From a virus, in the IMG/VR virus record IMGVR_UViG_3300043438_001827, positions 1-64,000 of that record: 64,000 nt of DNA; one strand, given 5' to 3'. The notes under the pieces are model-generated. The model was given only the letters and a program-made list of their open reading frames with translations, was not told the origin of the DNA and made no database searches. Below are positions 36,029-48,500 of this stretch, piece by piece. A program made the position numbers and the translations under genes. Numbering within the stretch: the first letter of the stretch is position 1; each line of letters begins with the position of its first letter.

Positions 36029-39000
36029 ATGTATAAGGGCGAATTTTTTCAAAATGGTATTCTTTCTGAAATTATTCTTCAAGACGGTACACCTGCAATA
36101 AGATCTAATGTTACTGGTAAAGTATATGCAGTTGACAAACTGCGAACAGCTGTTAGAGAAGCAGCAGAACTCGGAGTCGCTGAAGCACATGTTTTAACTG
36201 GAAGCTCCTTAGACCCATACAGCTTGCATCACGTAAGTCAAACTGAGCAATTAAATACAATTCTAGCTAGAGCGAAAACAGAGCCTGTAGTACAAGAATT
36301 TTTAGAAAAAAGAGGTTTGGGGCACTTATCTGGAAAGACTATTTCAATTCAAAGGTTGGGATATTCCAACCCATATAACATCAAAAAAGGTAAGGAACAC
36401 GGTTTTTCATTAGCCTTTGAAGACTTACACCTACAAGAAGAACCTGAAGTTATTGTTGGCGGACAAAGAGTCAAACTAGCTAGTTTAACTGCAGCTGAAA
36501 GAGCAAGTCCAGAATATAGCACAATAGGTCATGCTACGGTTAGGCAAGGTACTGGAACAGTTTTAAGGTATCAAGTTCAAGGCGATGAAGAAGGAGTCTT
36601 CTATCTCACTTCACGTCAAGCAGAGGAATTAAGAGTTGGTTTAGGTGGAGGAGCTATAGATAAAAATAAATTAGTTAAATCTATTGGACAAGGATTAGTA
36701 GACCCAGATACTGGAGGAATAAGTTCATCTTATGCTCCTGAAGAAGAAATTGCTGGTCTTCTTCAAAAAATAAATAAAAGAATGCAATTGTCAAAAAGAG
36801 AATTTTCAGCCGATCCAAAAGAGATTAGCAATTTAGTTAATGATATGGTTAGTCTAATGCAAGAAGGACCATATGCTCACTTGTTAAAAGATGAAAAAAT
36901 GGTTCCTAAATCTCTAAGAGATATATCTTTATTCTTTAATGATACTGAAGCTAGATTGCTAGAGTCTATTAAAATGGAAGATGGAGCTTCTTTATTAAAA
37001 CATTTAGGTAGAGAAATAATTGCCGCTGATCCGAGCAAGGAAAGGGAAAGACGAGCTATAGAAATAATGGTTACAAGAGCTGGTCAGGCAGAATCTGATT
37101 TCAATGCAGAAACGTTTAGAGGTATATTCGAAATGAATGGTCTGCAACCAGAAAAATATGGAGAATTTAACAACCTAGTAAAGAGTTATTATACTGGCTT
37201 AGAAGATAAAACGCAATTTAATTTAGATGATCTTTTTGCACATATTTCTTCTGCGGAATCAACTTTATCCGATGGGGAAAAAAACATAATACAACACGCA
37301 GTTGAAAACTATAAGAGAGTTGGTGATGGATCTCAAGTTACTGACGAATATGTAATAAGAAATCTAGGTCGTCAAAAGTTAAAAGATGTAGCAAATAAAA
37401 AAGAATATGTAAGAAATGCAGCCGAAAGCGTTCTTGGTGAAGATTTGAGCGAAGTTAATGATATCTTTGAACACTTAAGTAATGTAGGAGATAGTTCAAC
37501 TTTACAATTAATTAATGAAAAATTAGCAGAAAGCATGGGTATAGAAGGCGCTACCGTTGAAGCAGTAAGGGAAAATATAAGTCTTATAGAAAAATCTGTT
37601 GAAAGAGTTTTGGGTCAAGATCTAGAAGCAAAATTACTACAAGACGTTACTTCAACTAGATTTGGGTTGGGAGAGGCGACCGCTAAGTCTGTTTCTGATA
37701 TAGGAACAGCATTAACAGAGTTGGGCTATGGAGCAGTCGGATCCGAAGAATTGGTAAAAAAAGAAACAAATTTTGGTAGTTTTAGACTTCCAGGAGAAGC
37801 TAGATCTGGTGAATATATAGTGATGGATCCTGGTGGTGGTTTTGGTGGAACAGAACGAGTTGCCGCAGAAATGCAAGCTAATATATTTCACAGTCCTGTA
37901 TATAATAACCCAGAGTTAGTAAAACAAGTGAAAGAAAATTTTGGTGTAGCTAGGGCACAAATTGAAGAGATGAAGAGAACTGGTGAAATTCCAGAAAAAA
38001 TTATGGCTTCGCTAGAAAGAACTGCCAACATAGATGTATCAAGATGGGACGAATTATTTTTTGCCGACAGCTTTTCTGCGCAAAGAAATAAAGCGCAAGC
38101 TCAAGAAATCGTAGCACATCTTAGAAGTGGAGGAAAAGTAAATGATATTCCAGGACAATTAAATGATATAGTTAGAGCCTATGCTAGAGAAGCACAAACG
38201 TCAGCTAGAAAATCATATAAGAACTCAAAGGGTGAAACTATAGAAATACAGAACCCAAACCTAGCAACTACTCAAAGACATTCTGTAGATGCAGAGGGAT
38301 CTATGGCAATGAGAAAGCCAGTAAGACCAGAAGCAAATGCAACAGAATTAAATCCAGTACCAAGATTAGTTGGAAAGAATTCCTATAAAGATGTTACAAC
38401 AAATATAGGGGACAATCAAAGTACAGTTCATAGACTACTAAAATATAGACATGACGGACATAAGTTTGTTATTCCTGACATAGCAGGATCGCAATGGATG
38501 TATGCAGCTGGTGGTGGATTTGACATGGACGACAAATTTATTACAGACTTGCATTTTCTAAACGCACAGTCTTTAGATGAAAGTGGCAACGTAGTAGGTA
38601 AAAGACAATTAATTTCTTTTGACTTTAGACAGCCAACTGGTCCACAAGAATTTGCTTTAATGACACCACAATTAGATGACTTAACACTACAAAGAATGTT
38701 TGGTAGTAAAGATAAATTAGGAATGGGCTTTAGGGAAGCTCTTGACGAATTTGCTGAAGAAGTATCTACAAAACATAATATTAGATATACTACTTCAACA
38801 AGAAACGCACTGCCAGAAATGTTGGCTTCTTCTAGCATGAGTCAAGAAGAGAGAGGTGTCTTATATCTACAAGCAATCGCTGCTGATAACATGGAATTAG
38901 CAGCTCTGTATAGAGGGGCTAATACGGAAGGATACCTTGCTGATGAGGTAGTGGGCGATGCAATATTTTCCCTAATGGACAGAGAGGCTACGAGATCGTC

Positions 39001-42000
39001 AAGTGGTGTTGGAGCTTCAAGATTCCGCGTTCATGAAATAAATGATACATTAGTTGACAAACTGGTCACCATAAATCAAGAAGGCAATACCGTACTCAAG
39101 GGATCAACAATACTGCAACTTACTCCAGAAGAAATAGCAATGAATCCTGCTTTAGTAGAAAGTTACAGAAAAGATCTTAGAATTCAAATTCAAAATATAG
39201 GGCTTTCTGCTTCCGAAGATACTGTCTTTAATAAGAATATTAAAGATTTAATAAATGCAAATCCTAGAGATTTTGGTGGAAAAAATTATGACCAAATGCT
39301 ACAAGCAGCAAGAGGATTAACTCCAGAATTAAGTGAAAATCAATTTATTTACGCCACTGCACACGAAATACTAGGTCAAGATAATTTTTTGGCAGAAAAA
39401 GTATTAAGTGAATTTGGTTTAATGAAACAAAGAATAGAAATTAACACAACAGCAGTTCCAGGTGGAAAAATAGGTAGTTACATTGATGCTTTAGGTTTTG
39501 TCGATTCTCAAGTCAATCAAATGAGGGATATAATTACTAGACTAGAAGAATCTGGACCTCAAGGTTCTGAACTAGCGAAGTTGCTAAAGATGCCGTATCC
39601 AATCTATAATCCGGAAACTGCATTGGATACTGGTACAGGTGGCGCAGGAAAACTAGTCCTAAAGTATACAAATATAGCTGAAGATTTACAAAGCGCAATG
39701 CAAATTTTTAATCCTGAAGAACCCGTTGACCCCCAATCCGTTTACAAGATGTTGTATAGTTTGACCGATAGATATAAGCAAGACCTAGACCATACAGACA
39801 GCATCGGTGCTTTTACTGGTCTAGACGATTTTGTTCGAAGATTAACATCTAGCGATCAAGCAACCGCAAAAGCCGCCCAAGAACTGATTAATATTGAGCT
39901 AAAGAATGTAGAAGAGGCAATGGTTTTAAACTCCGGACTTGCTTTTGGTAAGGCTCGAGCTCTTTACTATCATGGATTCTTGGGTGAAGAAGAAGTTTTA
40001 GAAATGGGATTAGACGAAATTGCTACAAGAATTAAAGGTTCTAATACTGAAAACTTTTCTTTATTCTTGCAGGGTGTGATTAACGGTGCAAAAGAAGCAA
40101 AATATAGAATTAATGAACTTGGCATTGAAGCACTTAATCCTGCTGGTGAGGAAACTGCAGATAAATTTACTGCTTTTATAAACTCAATTATAGAAGAATC
40201 GCAACAAGGGGCAAAACTAAAGGGCTTTAAAAAAGAAAAAGCAATGGAAGACGCTTTTAACAAAGTCTTAGAAGACGCAGAGTTTGGTTTAGTGCACACC
40301 GACGCTGCTGCAGAAAGATATAGTGTTAGCACTCTTATGAGGGCAACTGAAGAATTTAATGATTTTATTACACAAACAGTTAACTCTGTAAAACCAGGTT
40401 CTGGTCTTTATAACAGACTATTGGGTCAAAGTGAATACGCAGCTTACGATATAAACGTAAATCCCTTAATGCCAGACATAGAACAAGCATTAAAATCTTT
40501 AAATATAAACGGTAATGATTACGACTTAGGTACAGCTAACTCAAAAATGAATAGAGCATTAAATGAACTAGCCGAAATGAAACGTAGAGGATATGCAGAT
40601 CCTAAACGAATTAATAAAATTCTAGAAGAAGCTGAAATAAATGTTGCAACACAAGAATTAGCTGGTATACACTCAAGCTCGATGAAATTAGCCTTTGCTC
40701 AAGACGCAATTGCTCAAAGAAGAGAAGAGCTACAAACCGCAGCTAGAGAAGTAGTCCATGGAAGTATTTTTGATTTTGTTAACAAAGCAGATAATCCTGG
40801 TAACATAACAAGTGCAATGGAATCGTATTTCTTAAGGGTAATGCAACTTCAAACATCTGCAAGTAAAGATGATCAAAAATTAGGTCAAGTTCTTGACGGC
40901 TTGCTTGTATATGGCCAAGATTTTTTTGGTCAAGGTGATAGATTAGCTTTAGATGAAATGTACATTCACGCAAGAAATCAACTAACCTTTAATGCAACAG
41001 CAGGTGTAGCAGAACAAGAAGGAAGAATTAGTAATTTTATATCAATGTTTGATCATGAAGGTGAAACGCTAACAGAAAAACTTAGAAATATATTTAGTCT
41101 TCATGGTGAAGCAGATTTACTAGAAAGAGACCCATACAAGAGAACATATAGGGAAGACTATTTAGATTCAGACTTTGGTGAATATTCAGGAGAAGCTCTT
41201 CCAGAAATAAGATCAAGAGCTACTGGAGAAACAATTCCTGAATTTTTAGGAGAAGATAGTGAAAGAATGTTTGAAGACTTTGTCCAACTTCACATTTCTG
41301 GCGATCAAGAAAATACAGCAAAATTAATTATGCGAAAACGTTTTGCTGACGATCCAGAAGCAGCAAAGGCTTACATAGACGAACTAAAAATGATAGGCAT
41401 GAGATACGAAAGCAAGTCCGCAGAAATATCTCCTAAAGTAGCAGAAATGCTTGAACAGTTCATGCCAGATATTGACATGACAATGCCAATGACAACTTCA
41501 GATATATTGGAAACTTTTGACCGTTCTATTGGTACTCTTGCAGAAGATGAAGCCGCTGCCGTTCGTTCTGCTTTACGAGAAGGAGCAGAAACTGCCGGTG
41601 GAGCAACAGGTGGAGACATACCCTTTAAGGGCATTGGGGAAATGATAAGTGACCATTTTCCTAGAATTGGCAGAATAGGGAATAGAATAGGCGAACACAA
41701 GTTCGCTATAGCAGGAACTGTAGCTGCCGCAACGGCAGGAGCTGTTGTCTACCATAAGATGAGAAATAGGGATCATACTCCCGACGCTGTTACTGGACCT
41801 CCTCTTTTGCCCGGTGGAAACCCATACGACAGAAGGGATACTACAACCGTTCAATATCCAGACTTTTCATCATTTCAAAATGACGATGATGGGGATTCTT
41901 ATGACATAAGGGTTTCTGGAACTGATGCACAAATGAAAAAATTTATAAATCAAGCATCAATCATAACAGATTCAAATACAAACAGTACTATATATCGAGG

Positions 42001-42052
42001 TATCCCTAACTTAAGCAGTGATCCATTTGACGACATTGCAGGTTCTTATTAG
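36029..42052 (+). CDS. Second giant tail/internal virion protein
   Basis: 2,007 residues, starting 5 bases after the tape measure. Mostly helical and acidic, with one hydrophobic segment near the C-terminus (KFAIAGTVAAATAGAVVYHK, about residue 1,890) and a polar tail. The centre has a globular-looking part (RHDGHKFVIPDIAGSQWMYA, about residue 810). I do not recognise a catalytic domain. It may be a second tape measure-like protein or an ejected internal protein; a single tail cannot obviously use two independent rulers, so the two may work together. Contains no in-frame CGG in 2,007 codons. Confidence 0.55.
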   Translation: MYKGEFFQNGILSEIILQDGTPAIRSNVTGKVYAVDKLRTAVREAAELGVAEAHVLTGSSLDPYSLHHVSQTEQLNTILARAKTEPVVQEFLEKRGLGHLSGKTISIQRLGYSNPYNIKKGKEHGFSLAFEDLHLQEEPEVIVGGQRVKLASLTAAERASPEYSTIGHATVRQGTGTVLRYQVQGDEEGVFYLTSRQAEELRVGLGGGAIDKNKLVKSIGQGLVDPDTGGISSSYAPEEEIAGLLQKINKRMQLSKREFSADPKEISNLVNDMVSLMQEGPYAHLLKDEKMVPKSLRDISLFFNDTEARLLESIKMEDGASLLKHLGREIIAADPSKERERRAIEIMVTRAGQAESDFNAETFRGIFEMNGLQPEKYGEFNNLVKSYYTGLEDKTQFNLDDLFAHISSAESTLSDGEKNIIQHAVENYKRVGDGSQVTDEYVIRNLGRQKLKDVANKKEYVRNAAESVLGEDLSEVNDIFEHLSNVGDSSTLQLINEKLAESMGIEGATVEAVRENISLIEKSVERVLGQDLEAKLLQDVTSTRFGLGEATAKSVSDIGTALTELGYGAVGSEELVKKETNFGSFRLPGEARSGEYIVMDPGGGFGGTERVAAEMQANIFHSPVYNNPELVKQVKENFGVARAQIEEMKRTGEIPEKIMASLERTANIDVSRWDELFFADSFSAQRNKAQAQEIVAHLRSGGKVNDIPGQLNDIVRAYAREAQTSARKSYKNSKGETIEIQNPNLATTQRHSVDAEGSMAMRKPVRPEANATELNPVPRLVGKNSYKDVTTNIGDNQSTVHRLLKYRHDGHKFVIPDIAGSQWMYAAGGGFDMDDKFITDLHFLNAQSLDESGNVVGKRQLISFDFRQPTGPQEFALMTPQLDDLTLQRMFGSKDKLGMGFREALDEFAEEVSTKHNIRYTTSTRNALPEMLASSSMSQEERGVLYLQAIAADNMELAALYRGANTEGYLADEVVGDAIFSLMDREATRSSSGVGASRFRVHEINDTLVDKLVTINQEGNTVLKGSTILQLTPEEIAMNPALVESYRKDLRIQIQNIGLSASEDTVFNKNIKDLINANPRDFGGKNYDQMLQAARGLTPELSENQFIYATAHEILGQDNFLAEKVLSEFGLMKQRIEINTTAVPGGKIGSYIDALGFVDSQVNQMRDIITRLEESGPQGSELAKLLKMPYPIYNPETALDTGTGGAGKLVLKYTNIAEDLQSAMQIFNPEEPVDPQSVYKMLYSLTDRYKQDLDHTDSIGAFTGLDDFVRRLTSSDQATAKAAQELINIELKNVEEAMVLNSGLAFGKARALYYHGFLGEEEVLEMGLDEIATRIKGSNTENFSLFLQGVINGAKEAKYRINELGIEALNPAGEETADKFTAFINSIIEESQQGAKLKGFKKEKAMEDAFNKVLEDAEFGLVHTDAAAERYSVSTLMRATEEFNDFITQTVNSVKPGSGLYNRLLGQSEYAAYDINVNPLMPDIEQALKSLNINGNDYDLGTANSKMNRALNELAEMKRRGYADPKRINKILEEAEINVATQELAGIHSSSMKLAFAQDAIAQRREELQTAAREVVHGSIFDFVNKADNPGNITSAMESYFLRVMQLQTSASKDDQKLGQVLDGLLVYGQDFFGQGDRLALDEMYIHARNQLTFNATAGVAEQEGRISNFISMFDHEGETLTEKLRNIFSLHGEADLLERDPYKRTYREDYLDSDFGEYSGEALPEIRSRATGETIPEFLGEDSERMFEDFVQLHISGDQENTAKLIMRKRFADDPEAAKAYIDELKMIGMRYESKSAEISPKVAEMLEQFMPDIDMTMPMTTSDILETFDRSIGTLAEDEAAAVRSALREGAETAGGATGGDIPFKGIGEMISDHFPRIGRIGNRIGEHKFAIAGTVAAATAGAVVYHKMRNRDHTPDAVTGPPLLPGGNPYDRRDTTTVQYPDFSSFQNDDDGDSYDIRVSGTDAQMKKFINQASIITDSNTNSTIYRGIPNLSSDPFDDIAGSY

Positions 42053-42062
42053 GAAATAGGTC

Positions 42063-42536
42063 ATGGAAAGAAATCTTAGCGATTCAAATGCCCGTCTAAA
42101 AAACGCTGCTAAAAACAACCCAAATTCAGCCCCTAAAGTCCAACAAGCTAGACAAACAGCAGAAACTGTTAAAGCTAACAATTCAAAGGAACCATATAGT
42201 GGAAACTCTGAAGATAGACTTACTGATAAAAAAGCTAAAGAAGCTACAACATCTTCAAGAGGACCATCTAGACCGTCTTACGAGGGTTATAGTGGTTCTT
42301 CTAGTGCTCATATCCAATTTAATAAAACAGGATATGATGCCCCAAAACACCAACAAGCTAGAAATAAAACATTATCTGGAGAAGGAAATCCTAATATTTC
42401 ATTAGCTTCTTTCAATAAAGGGACCCATTCATTTAACAAAAATGGTATAATTAACAATCACGCTAGAATATCTATGGGGGAAACTTCTAGAACTAGCATA
42501 GATAAAATTTTAAAAATTAATAATTATTTTAATTAA
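42063..42536 (+). CDS. Unassigned polar protein
   Basis: 157 residues, low-complexity, rich in Asn, Ser, Lys and Gln (PNSAPKVQQARQTAET; KHQQARNKTLSGEGNPNISL), probably largely disordered. No motif recognised. Sits between the second giant virion protein and the hub with short spacers, so likely a late structural or assembly protein. Confidence 0.5.
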   Translation: MERNLSDSNARLKNAAKNNPNSAPKVQQARQTAETVKANNSKEPYSGNSEDRLTDKKAKEATTSSRGPSRPSYEGYSGSSSAHIQFNKTGYDAPKHQQARNKTLSGEGNPNISLASFNKGTHSFNKNGIINNHARISMGETSRTSIDKILKINNYFN

Positions 42537-42546
42537 GCGGTAAACT

Positions 42547-45500
42547 ATGGCAGTAGATAAAACTATTATAAAATATCTTAAAGATAATTTTACTACTCAA
42601 GCGCATATAAATGATTATATCGACGAGCTAAGGTCAACATACCAAGACGGTTTAACCTATAAGGCTAAAAGAGTTTATGATTATTATGGCCTTTTTATAG
42701 GCGACACAAGTTACGCTGGAGACTACAAGAGCTCAAGGAATAACAGCGTATGGCAAAATAAAGTTATGCCAGTCGCATTAGAGATAATTAAACCAAAATT
42801 TTCTGATCCAGTTTGGGTTTCTCTTAGAGAAACAGCAATTGGCACTACGATTAATGCCTATACACCTGGTAGTAAAATTGTTAATATAACTACGGTAGCA
42901 ATTTTAGATTATCTAAGAGCTAACTTTGATAAGACAATAAAGAAAAATATCCAAATTGATGACCCGTCTTTAGAAAAAGCTTGGACTAAATACTACGAAG
43001 ATGATAAAACTGGGGTTAAAACAGGTAGAGATGTTACCGCTTTTGGTACTGGTAAAACTCTTTTTGGTAACTGGATTTCATTAGGAGATTTTGTAGAAGC
43101 AGTAATAAAAAGACTGCAAAGTTTTGATATTGCTACAGGAACGCTTAACGAAGCAACAACTGTTCCAAACCTCCCTCCTGAAGTAGATGCTCAGTATGGA
43201 ACTAGATTTGAAATATTAGAAGATTTTCTTCGCAAATCGTCTGGCACCACCAATGCCCATGGTACTTATGTGGCAGGTCTTTACGATACTGTATTAAGAA
43301 AGAATAATCTACGGAGTTTGGTCTCCTAGCCAACATGGTAATGATTCATTTGGCGTCTTTGAAAAAATATTAGCCCCTGCAATATCTTCAAAGCTAAATA
43401 ATTTGCAAGTTAAATATCAAAAAAATATATATGACAGATTACAAAATAGCGGTTTATTAGATCTTCTTATTTACAATGATCAGATTCGTCAGTTTGGTAG
43501 AGGAAGATTCGAAAATGAAGGATCAGTAAGAGCTAGTGGGGCAAAACTGCTAGATGGAACAAGAGATACTGCTTGGCTTCAGCAGTTATCGCTTACGATC
43601 TCGATACTTTCATCAGACCCAATAACAATGGCTACTCTTTATCAGTACTTTCCTGATCTCATTAACTTCTTCTTTGAAGCAGTAGCTATAACAGCAGACT
43701 ATTCTAATAATGGACAAGGTGGCGGTCAAGAAGACGAATTAAATAATCCACAAGCTATCCTTGATGATCTAATGAAATCTTTTGGTCACGTTAATGGAGA
43801 AAATATATTTACTGGTGCTTGGAACTTAATCAATACAGCACAAAGAATAGAAAAAGCTTTAGCAGAAACTCCGTTAAGATCAAACACACCACCAAATACT
43901 CCTGATATATTTCACTTAAGACTTGGTGCATCAAACTTCTATATCCCACCTATTAAAATAGATGTTAATACCTCATTTAAGACTTCGTCATTGGGGACTC
44001 AGGCTTTAAGACAAAAAACTACCGCAAAGTTTAACGCAGGGTATAAAGAAGTCAGTATAGGAATGAGATTATACTTTCCTAATTACGAAGAAATTTGGGG
44101 CATTTCGATAGATGACGTTTCCAAAATTACAGTAAAAGATAACTACAGCATAGACTTTAAGCCAACTGGAGATAGTGATGAAAAGATCGACAAATTTCTT
44201 TCTTCTTTGCGTGGCTTAATTGCTGCCTTTAAATATTCTCCTATTCTTCCAGTTAAAAATCATTATCTAAATTCAGTCCATGGAATAACGGGAGTTACAC
44301 TTGCTGGAATGTCAATATCTACGATTCCAAACTATCCATTTGGTCTAATGGTCGACATTGCTTTTAATAATTTTAATCATAAACCACTTTTACCAATGAT
44401 ATCTGACTTTAACCAGGCAATACACTGGGGTAAGTATAGACAATATATGGGCAAAGCTGCAGGAAAATTACATAACTATGTTAACGAAGAATTTATTAAA
44501 TATACACCAGATGAAGCTTTGGGCAGAAACAGCAACGACATAAGTGGCCGTACTCCAGCAGGACAAAGCGGATCAAATAATATTAACACACCAACTACTT
44601 CTATAGTCCCTGCTAATGGAACTACTTTAGACTTAGACCCAAGTACGATAGGGTACAAGGATGATGATGTATTTGTTACGAATGTCTATAAAGAATGGAC
44701 AGATGGCAACAATGTAGTTTTCTATACTCCAGCAGAAACTCAAACAAAAATATTTACTCCAGATATTTCTGATTTTAGAAGCGACGCAGAAAAATATGCA
44801 GCAAAAGTAACACCTCAAAATTCTGGTATTTGGGGTTCATTCTTGAGTGGATTTGGCATAAATCTTGCATCCGATTATAACCGTTCTCTTTCCGACGTAG
44901 TAACCACCTCCAAGGGCGCATATCAAGAGTTCTACATCAGGGATAAAATTTTAAGTTCAATAAATATATTAGAAGCAGGCAGAAGCTCCAAAGTATTTAC
45001 CGAAAGTGCTTACGCTACATTAGTTGAAGGGTTTATCGGCTCAAACCTTAGTGCAGGGCTAGACTCAGACAGAAAAGCTTTCTTAAGAAATATGAACGAT
45101 AATACAAACGCTTATACAGATACAGGTGATTGGAAATTAGGAATATTAAGCTTTAAAAATAAAACGCTTCTTGAAATGAAATTCATAATGAAAGCAAAAG
45201 CCACAAAAACCGATACCTATTTAGATCACTTGGTGGACGTAGAAACAGTACGTCAAGCAAGAAGTCAACATCTTGATGTCGACGATCCAAAGAATAAATC
45301 TACGATTGACTCAATAAGAGCGACGGTTAAGAGAAAATTTGGCGATGCTTTTGCTTCCACAATGTACAATAGATTCTTTGAATATGGTCCGCTAAAAGAC
45401 TTAATGGAAGCAGCTAGAGAAAGAGCTGGATCTTTCCACATTAGAGAGTGGGAAGTTCCGATGATTAAGTTGGATTTTGATCCAAAAAGCGTGATAGTGA

Positions 45501-48500
45501 CCGCTGTTTCCTTGAGCATGTCAAATACCTTTGTCCCCTTGCAACTTCAAATGCAAGATGAACCAACATACCAACACATTGGTGGTGGAGATACAAACAT
45601 TAGTATGTCAATGGTAATCTTTGGCGAAAAAGAATTAATTAAATTAAGAAAAATGTTTGACCACATTAACGGTTTGGCTAGATTAGAACACGCTACTGGC
45701 GTACTTGGATTCTTAGGTATTAAAAATATTATAACGGCATTGGCTGGTGTTAAATATGTTTTACCAATTAGATTTGATGTAAAAACAATCGAAGGATATC
45801 CTCATGTTTACAACGTTACATTGGATCTTGTTGACTTTGATATTTTTCAACAAAAGAGAGAACAACTTTCTTCTGCGCAGCAAGCAAAGTTCGTTGAAGA
45901 GTTTGGGACAAAGAAAAATCCATTTTTAAGAATTAAACAACTTTGGGGTCAGTTCAATGCTTACTCCGATTTTCCTTTGGAAATAAGAAATAAGGCTGGT
46001 GAGATAGTAGGTTCATTAGATCCAGATTTTTATTTCCGTAGTTTTGAAATGTTTGATAACGATGTTGTTAATAACATAACTATTAACCAACAAAAACTTA
46101 CTAGGTTAAACTTTAAGCACGTAAAACCAGAAGATGGATCTACTGATCAAACTGAACTAGCACGTTATGCATCCAGAATAGATACTTTTAAAACCTACAT
46201 TAGGACTAATGATGTTAGCGGTTTAAAGAGATATGTAAAAGATACTCTTAGTTTAGACCCTTCAACAACAGCGTCTTATATTAGAGATGCGCTTTCGGGG
46301 GAAGATAATCAAAATTTCTTAATTCATTATGTGGATAGTTTGGACGAAACTGAATTCCCCGTAACATCAGCAGCTGACTCTAATTTTAGAAGCACTAATG
46401 GACAACTATCAGTTGGTGACGTTGGCAGTAACAGGGAAAAAGAAAAGGCAAGTATAGAAGCTTTACTAAAGGGAAGTAGTTCTCTTCAGGGTGAGGATAT
46501 GGTCAGCTTTAACCCTGATGAACTCAGCGCTCACGCAATAATACACACTTTTCCAGCAATAGGGAACGTGGTGGATCCACACATCCCAGCTATACTGCAT
46601 ACAGCAGATGGGTATCAATTTGGTTATGTCGATAAAGATAATGGTAGATTTTATTTAACCGTAGATGGATATAACGTAACAAAAGATACCAAAAAGGTTA
46701 ACTATATTGGAGTAACAGATACCCAATCTCCAGATGTTGGAACAAACCTTCCTGAAGGAAAGAACATGACGGGCGTACCAGGAGTCCAGTCTTTGGATAA
46801 ATATCAATACTCATACACATCAGGTGATTTGAGCAAGCCTGAATCCATGAACAGGAATGGAGATTCAAAGAGCGTTGATAAGCACTGGGAAAAGATGATG
46901 ATTGATACGTCCTATAGGGATATATCAGGAAGAATGATTAGAGCTTTTCCAACCTATATGCTGTGGTTAGTTGATGAAGGTAATTTTGCTGGAACAAAAC
47001 TATTTGATAACTTTTATGGATTACAATCGATTATAGATTTTTCAATAGTTCAATCAGAAGATATACTAGGAGACACCTTAGTATTCAGACTTTCCAATAT
47101 GTATGCCAAGCTTTCCACTAGAGAAGCTAGTACGGTATTTAATGGAAACGGACAACAGAATGCTCCTCCAGGTACAGATCTATTTGGATTGACATCTGGC
47201 CTAGACTCCATTATAGATTTAACCTTAAATAGAGCAAGAAATATTCTTGGTCATATGGAAAGTCAATATATTGTTGACATAGAAAATATTAGATTAAAAC
47301 CAGGAGTAAGAGTCCACCTTAGGGGCGGGTACGGTTCAAATCCAAACTCATTACATACTTTATTCAATGGCATTATTACCAGTGTTGAACTAGGTGAAAT
47401 TGTTGTCGTCACTGCACAATCTGACGCAATTGAATTAAGTCCAATAGTTAACTCTACTAATAAAAAAGGTAGTAGCGGTAAAATAGATGGTGGAATAAAT
47501 ACTGGAATGTATTTATCAGAACCACGAGATTTAATGATTCGTTTGTTGTCAATGGGAACTTCTAAAACAAGAGAAGCTTTTGCCCTTGCTACTAGAGGTA
47601 CTATCTTTTCTGGAAATAAATTTGGAATCAAACACTTTGGAATGATACCTTATCAGCCTTTAAATGACATCGAATTAAACAAACAAAGAGGAATCAGAAA
47701 TGCAATAGCAGACACTGCGACCTCTTTAGGCAGAGGTGGGATGGGGGTTTCCGGAACAGTTTCCGCAGTGGCAGGAATGTTGAATCCAGATGGCCAAAAC
47801 CAAAGTGTGCTTGGTGCAGAAGTTAGAATTCCAGTAGTTTCCATGATGCAAACATTGTGGTCTAACTTTGCTGCTCAAAGAGATCTAGAAATTTTTAAAA
47901 GAAATATATATCCCGGTAATGGAACAGGAGTTGCCCAGTACCTTGGTGGAGACATTGGAGATGGTTGGGCTAATGTTTCTTCTTTGACGCCAGAAGATAA
48001 GCCCAATCCTAGACTAGAATATTTAAATAGGCTTACTGACTCATCTTGGAATGATTTACTCCAAAAATATGACGCTCAGGACGCAAGTGCTGCAGCCGCT
48101 TTGGACACATTAACTGGTGCAGGGGCAAGAGAAAGTGGTGGCACTGCAGCTATGATAACTGGTGGAGTATTGGCTGCTGCTGGTACAGCCCTTGCTGTAG
48201 GTACTGGTGGCTTAGCCCTTCCTATAATAGGAGTAGGAGCCGCTACATTGGGTCTAACTGGTGTTCTTGGTGGTAGAGGCGGAAAGAATATATTTAGAAC
48301 GCTGGGACTAATCAGTCCAACAGACGATGACGACATGCCTGGATTCGATGAAGTTTCGTTCAGGTGCCAAACGTACATGAAGAGTGTATGGGATATATTC
48401 CAAACATGTGCAAGAATTTTACCTAATTACATAGTAGCAGTAAGACCATTTGAAGATAGGTCTACTGTATTCTATGGTAAGCCACATTGGCTGTATACAT

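Noticed and set aside
43312-43402. Introns or inserted mobile elements at the breaks
   Set aside because: Coding continues without gap: only one base must be skipped at each site, leaving no room for an intron or insertion.
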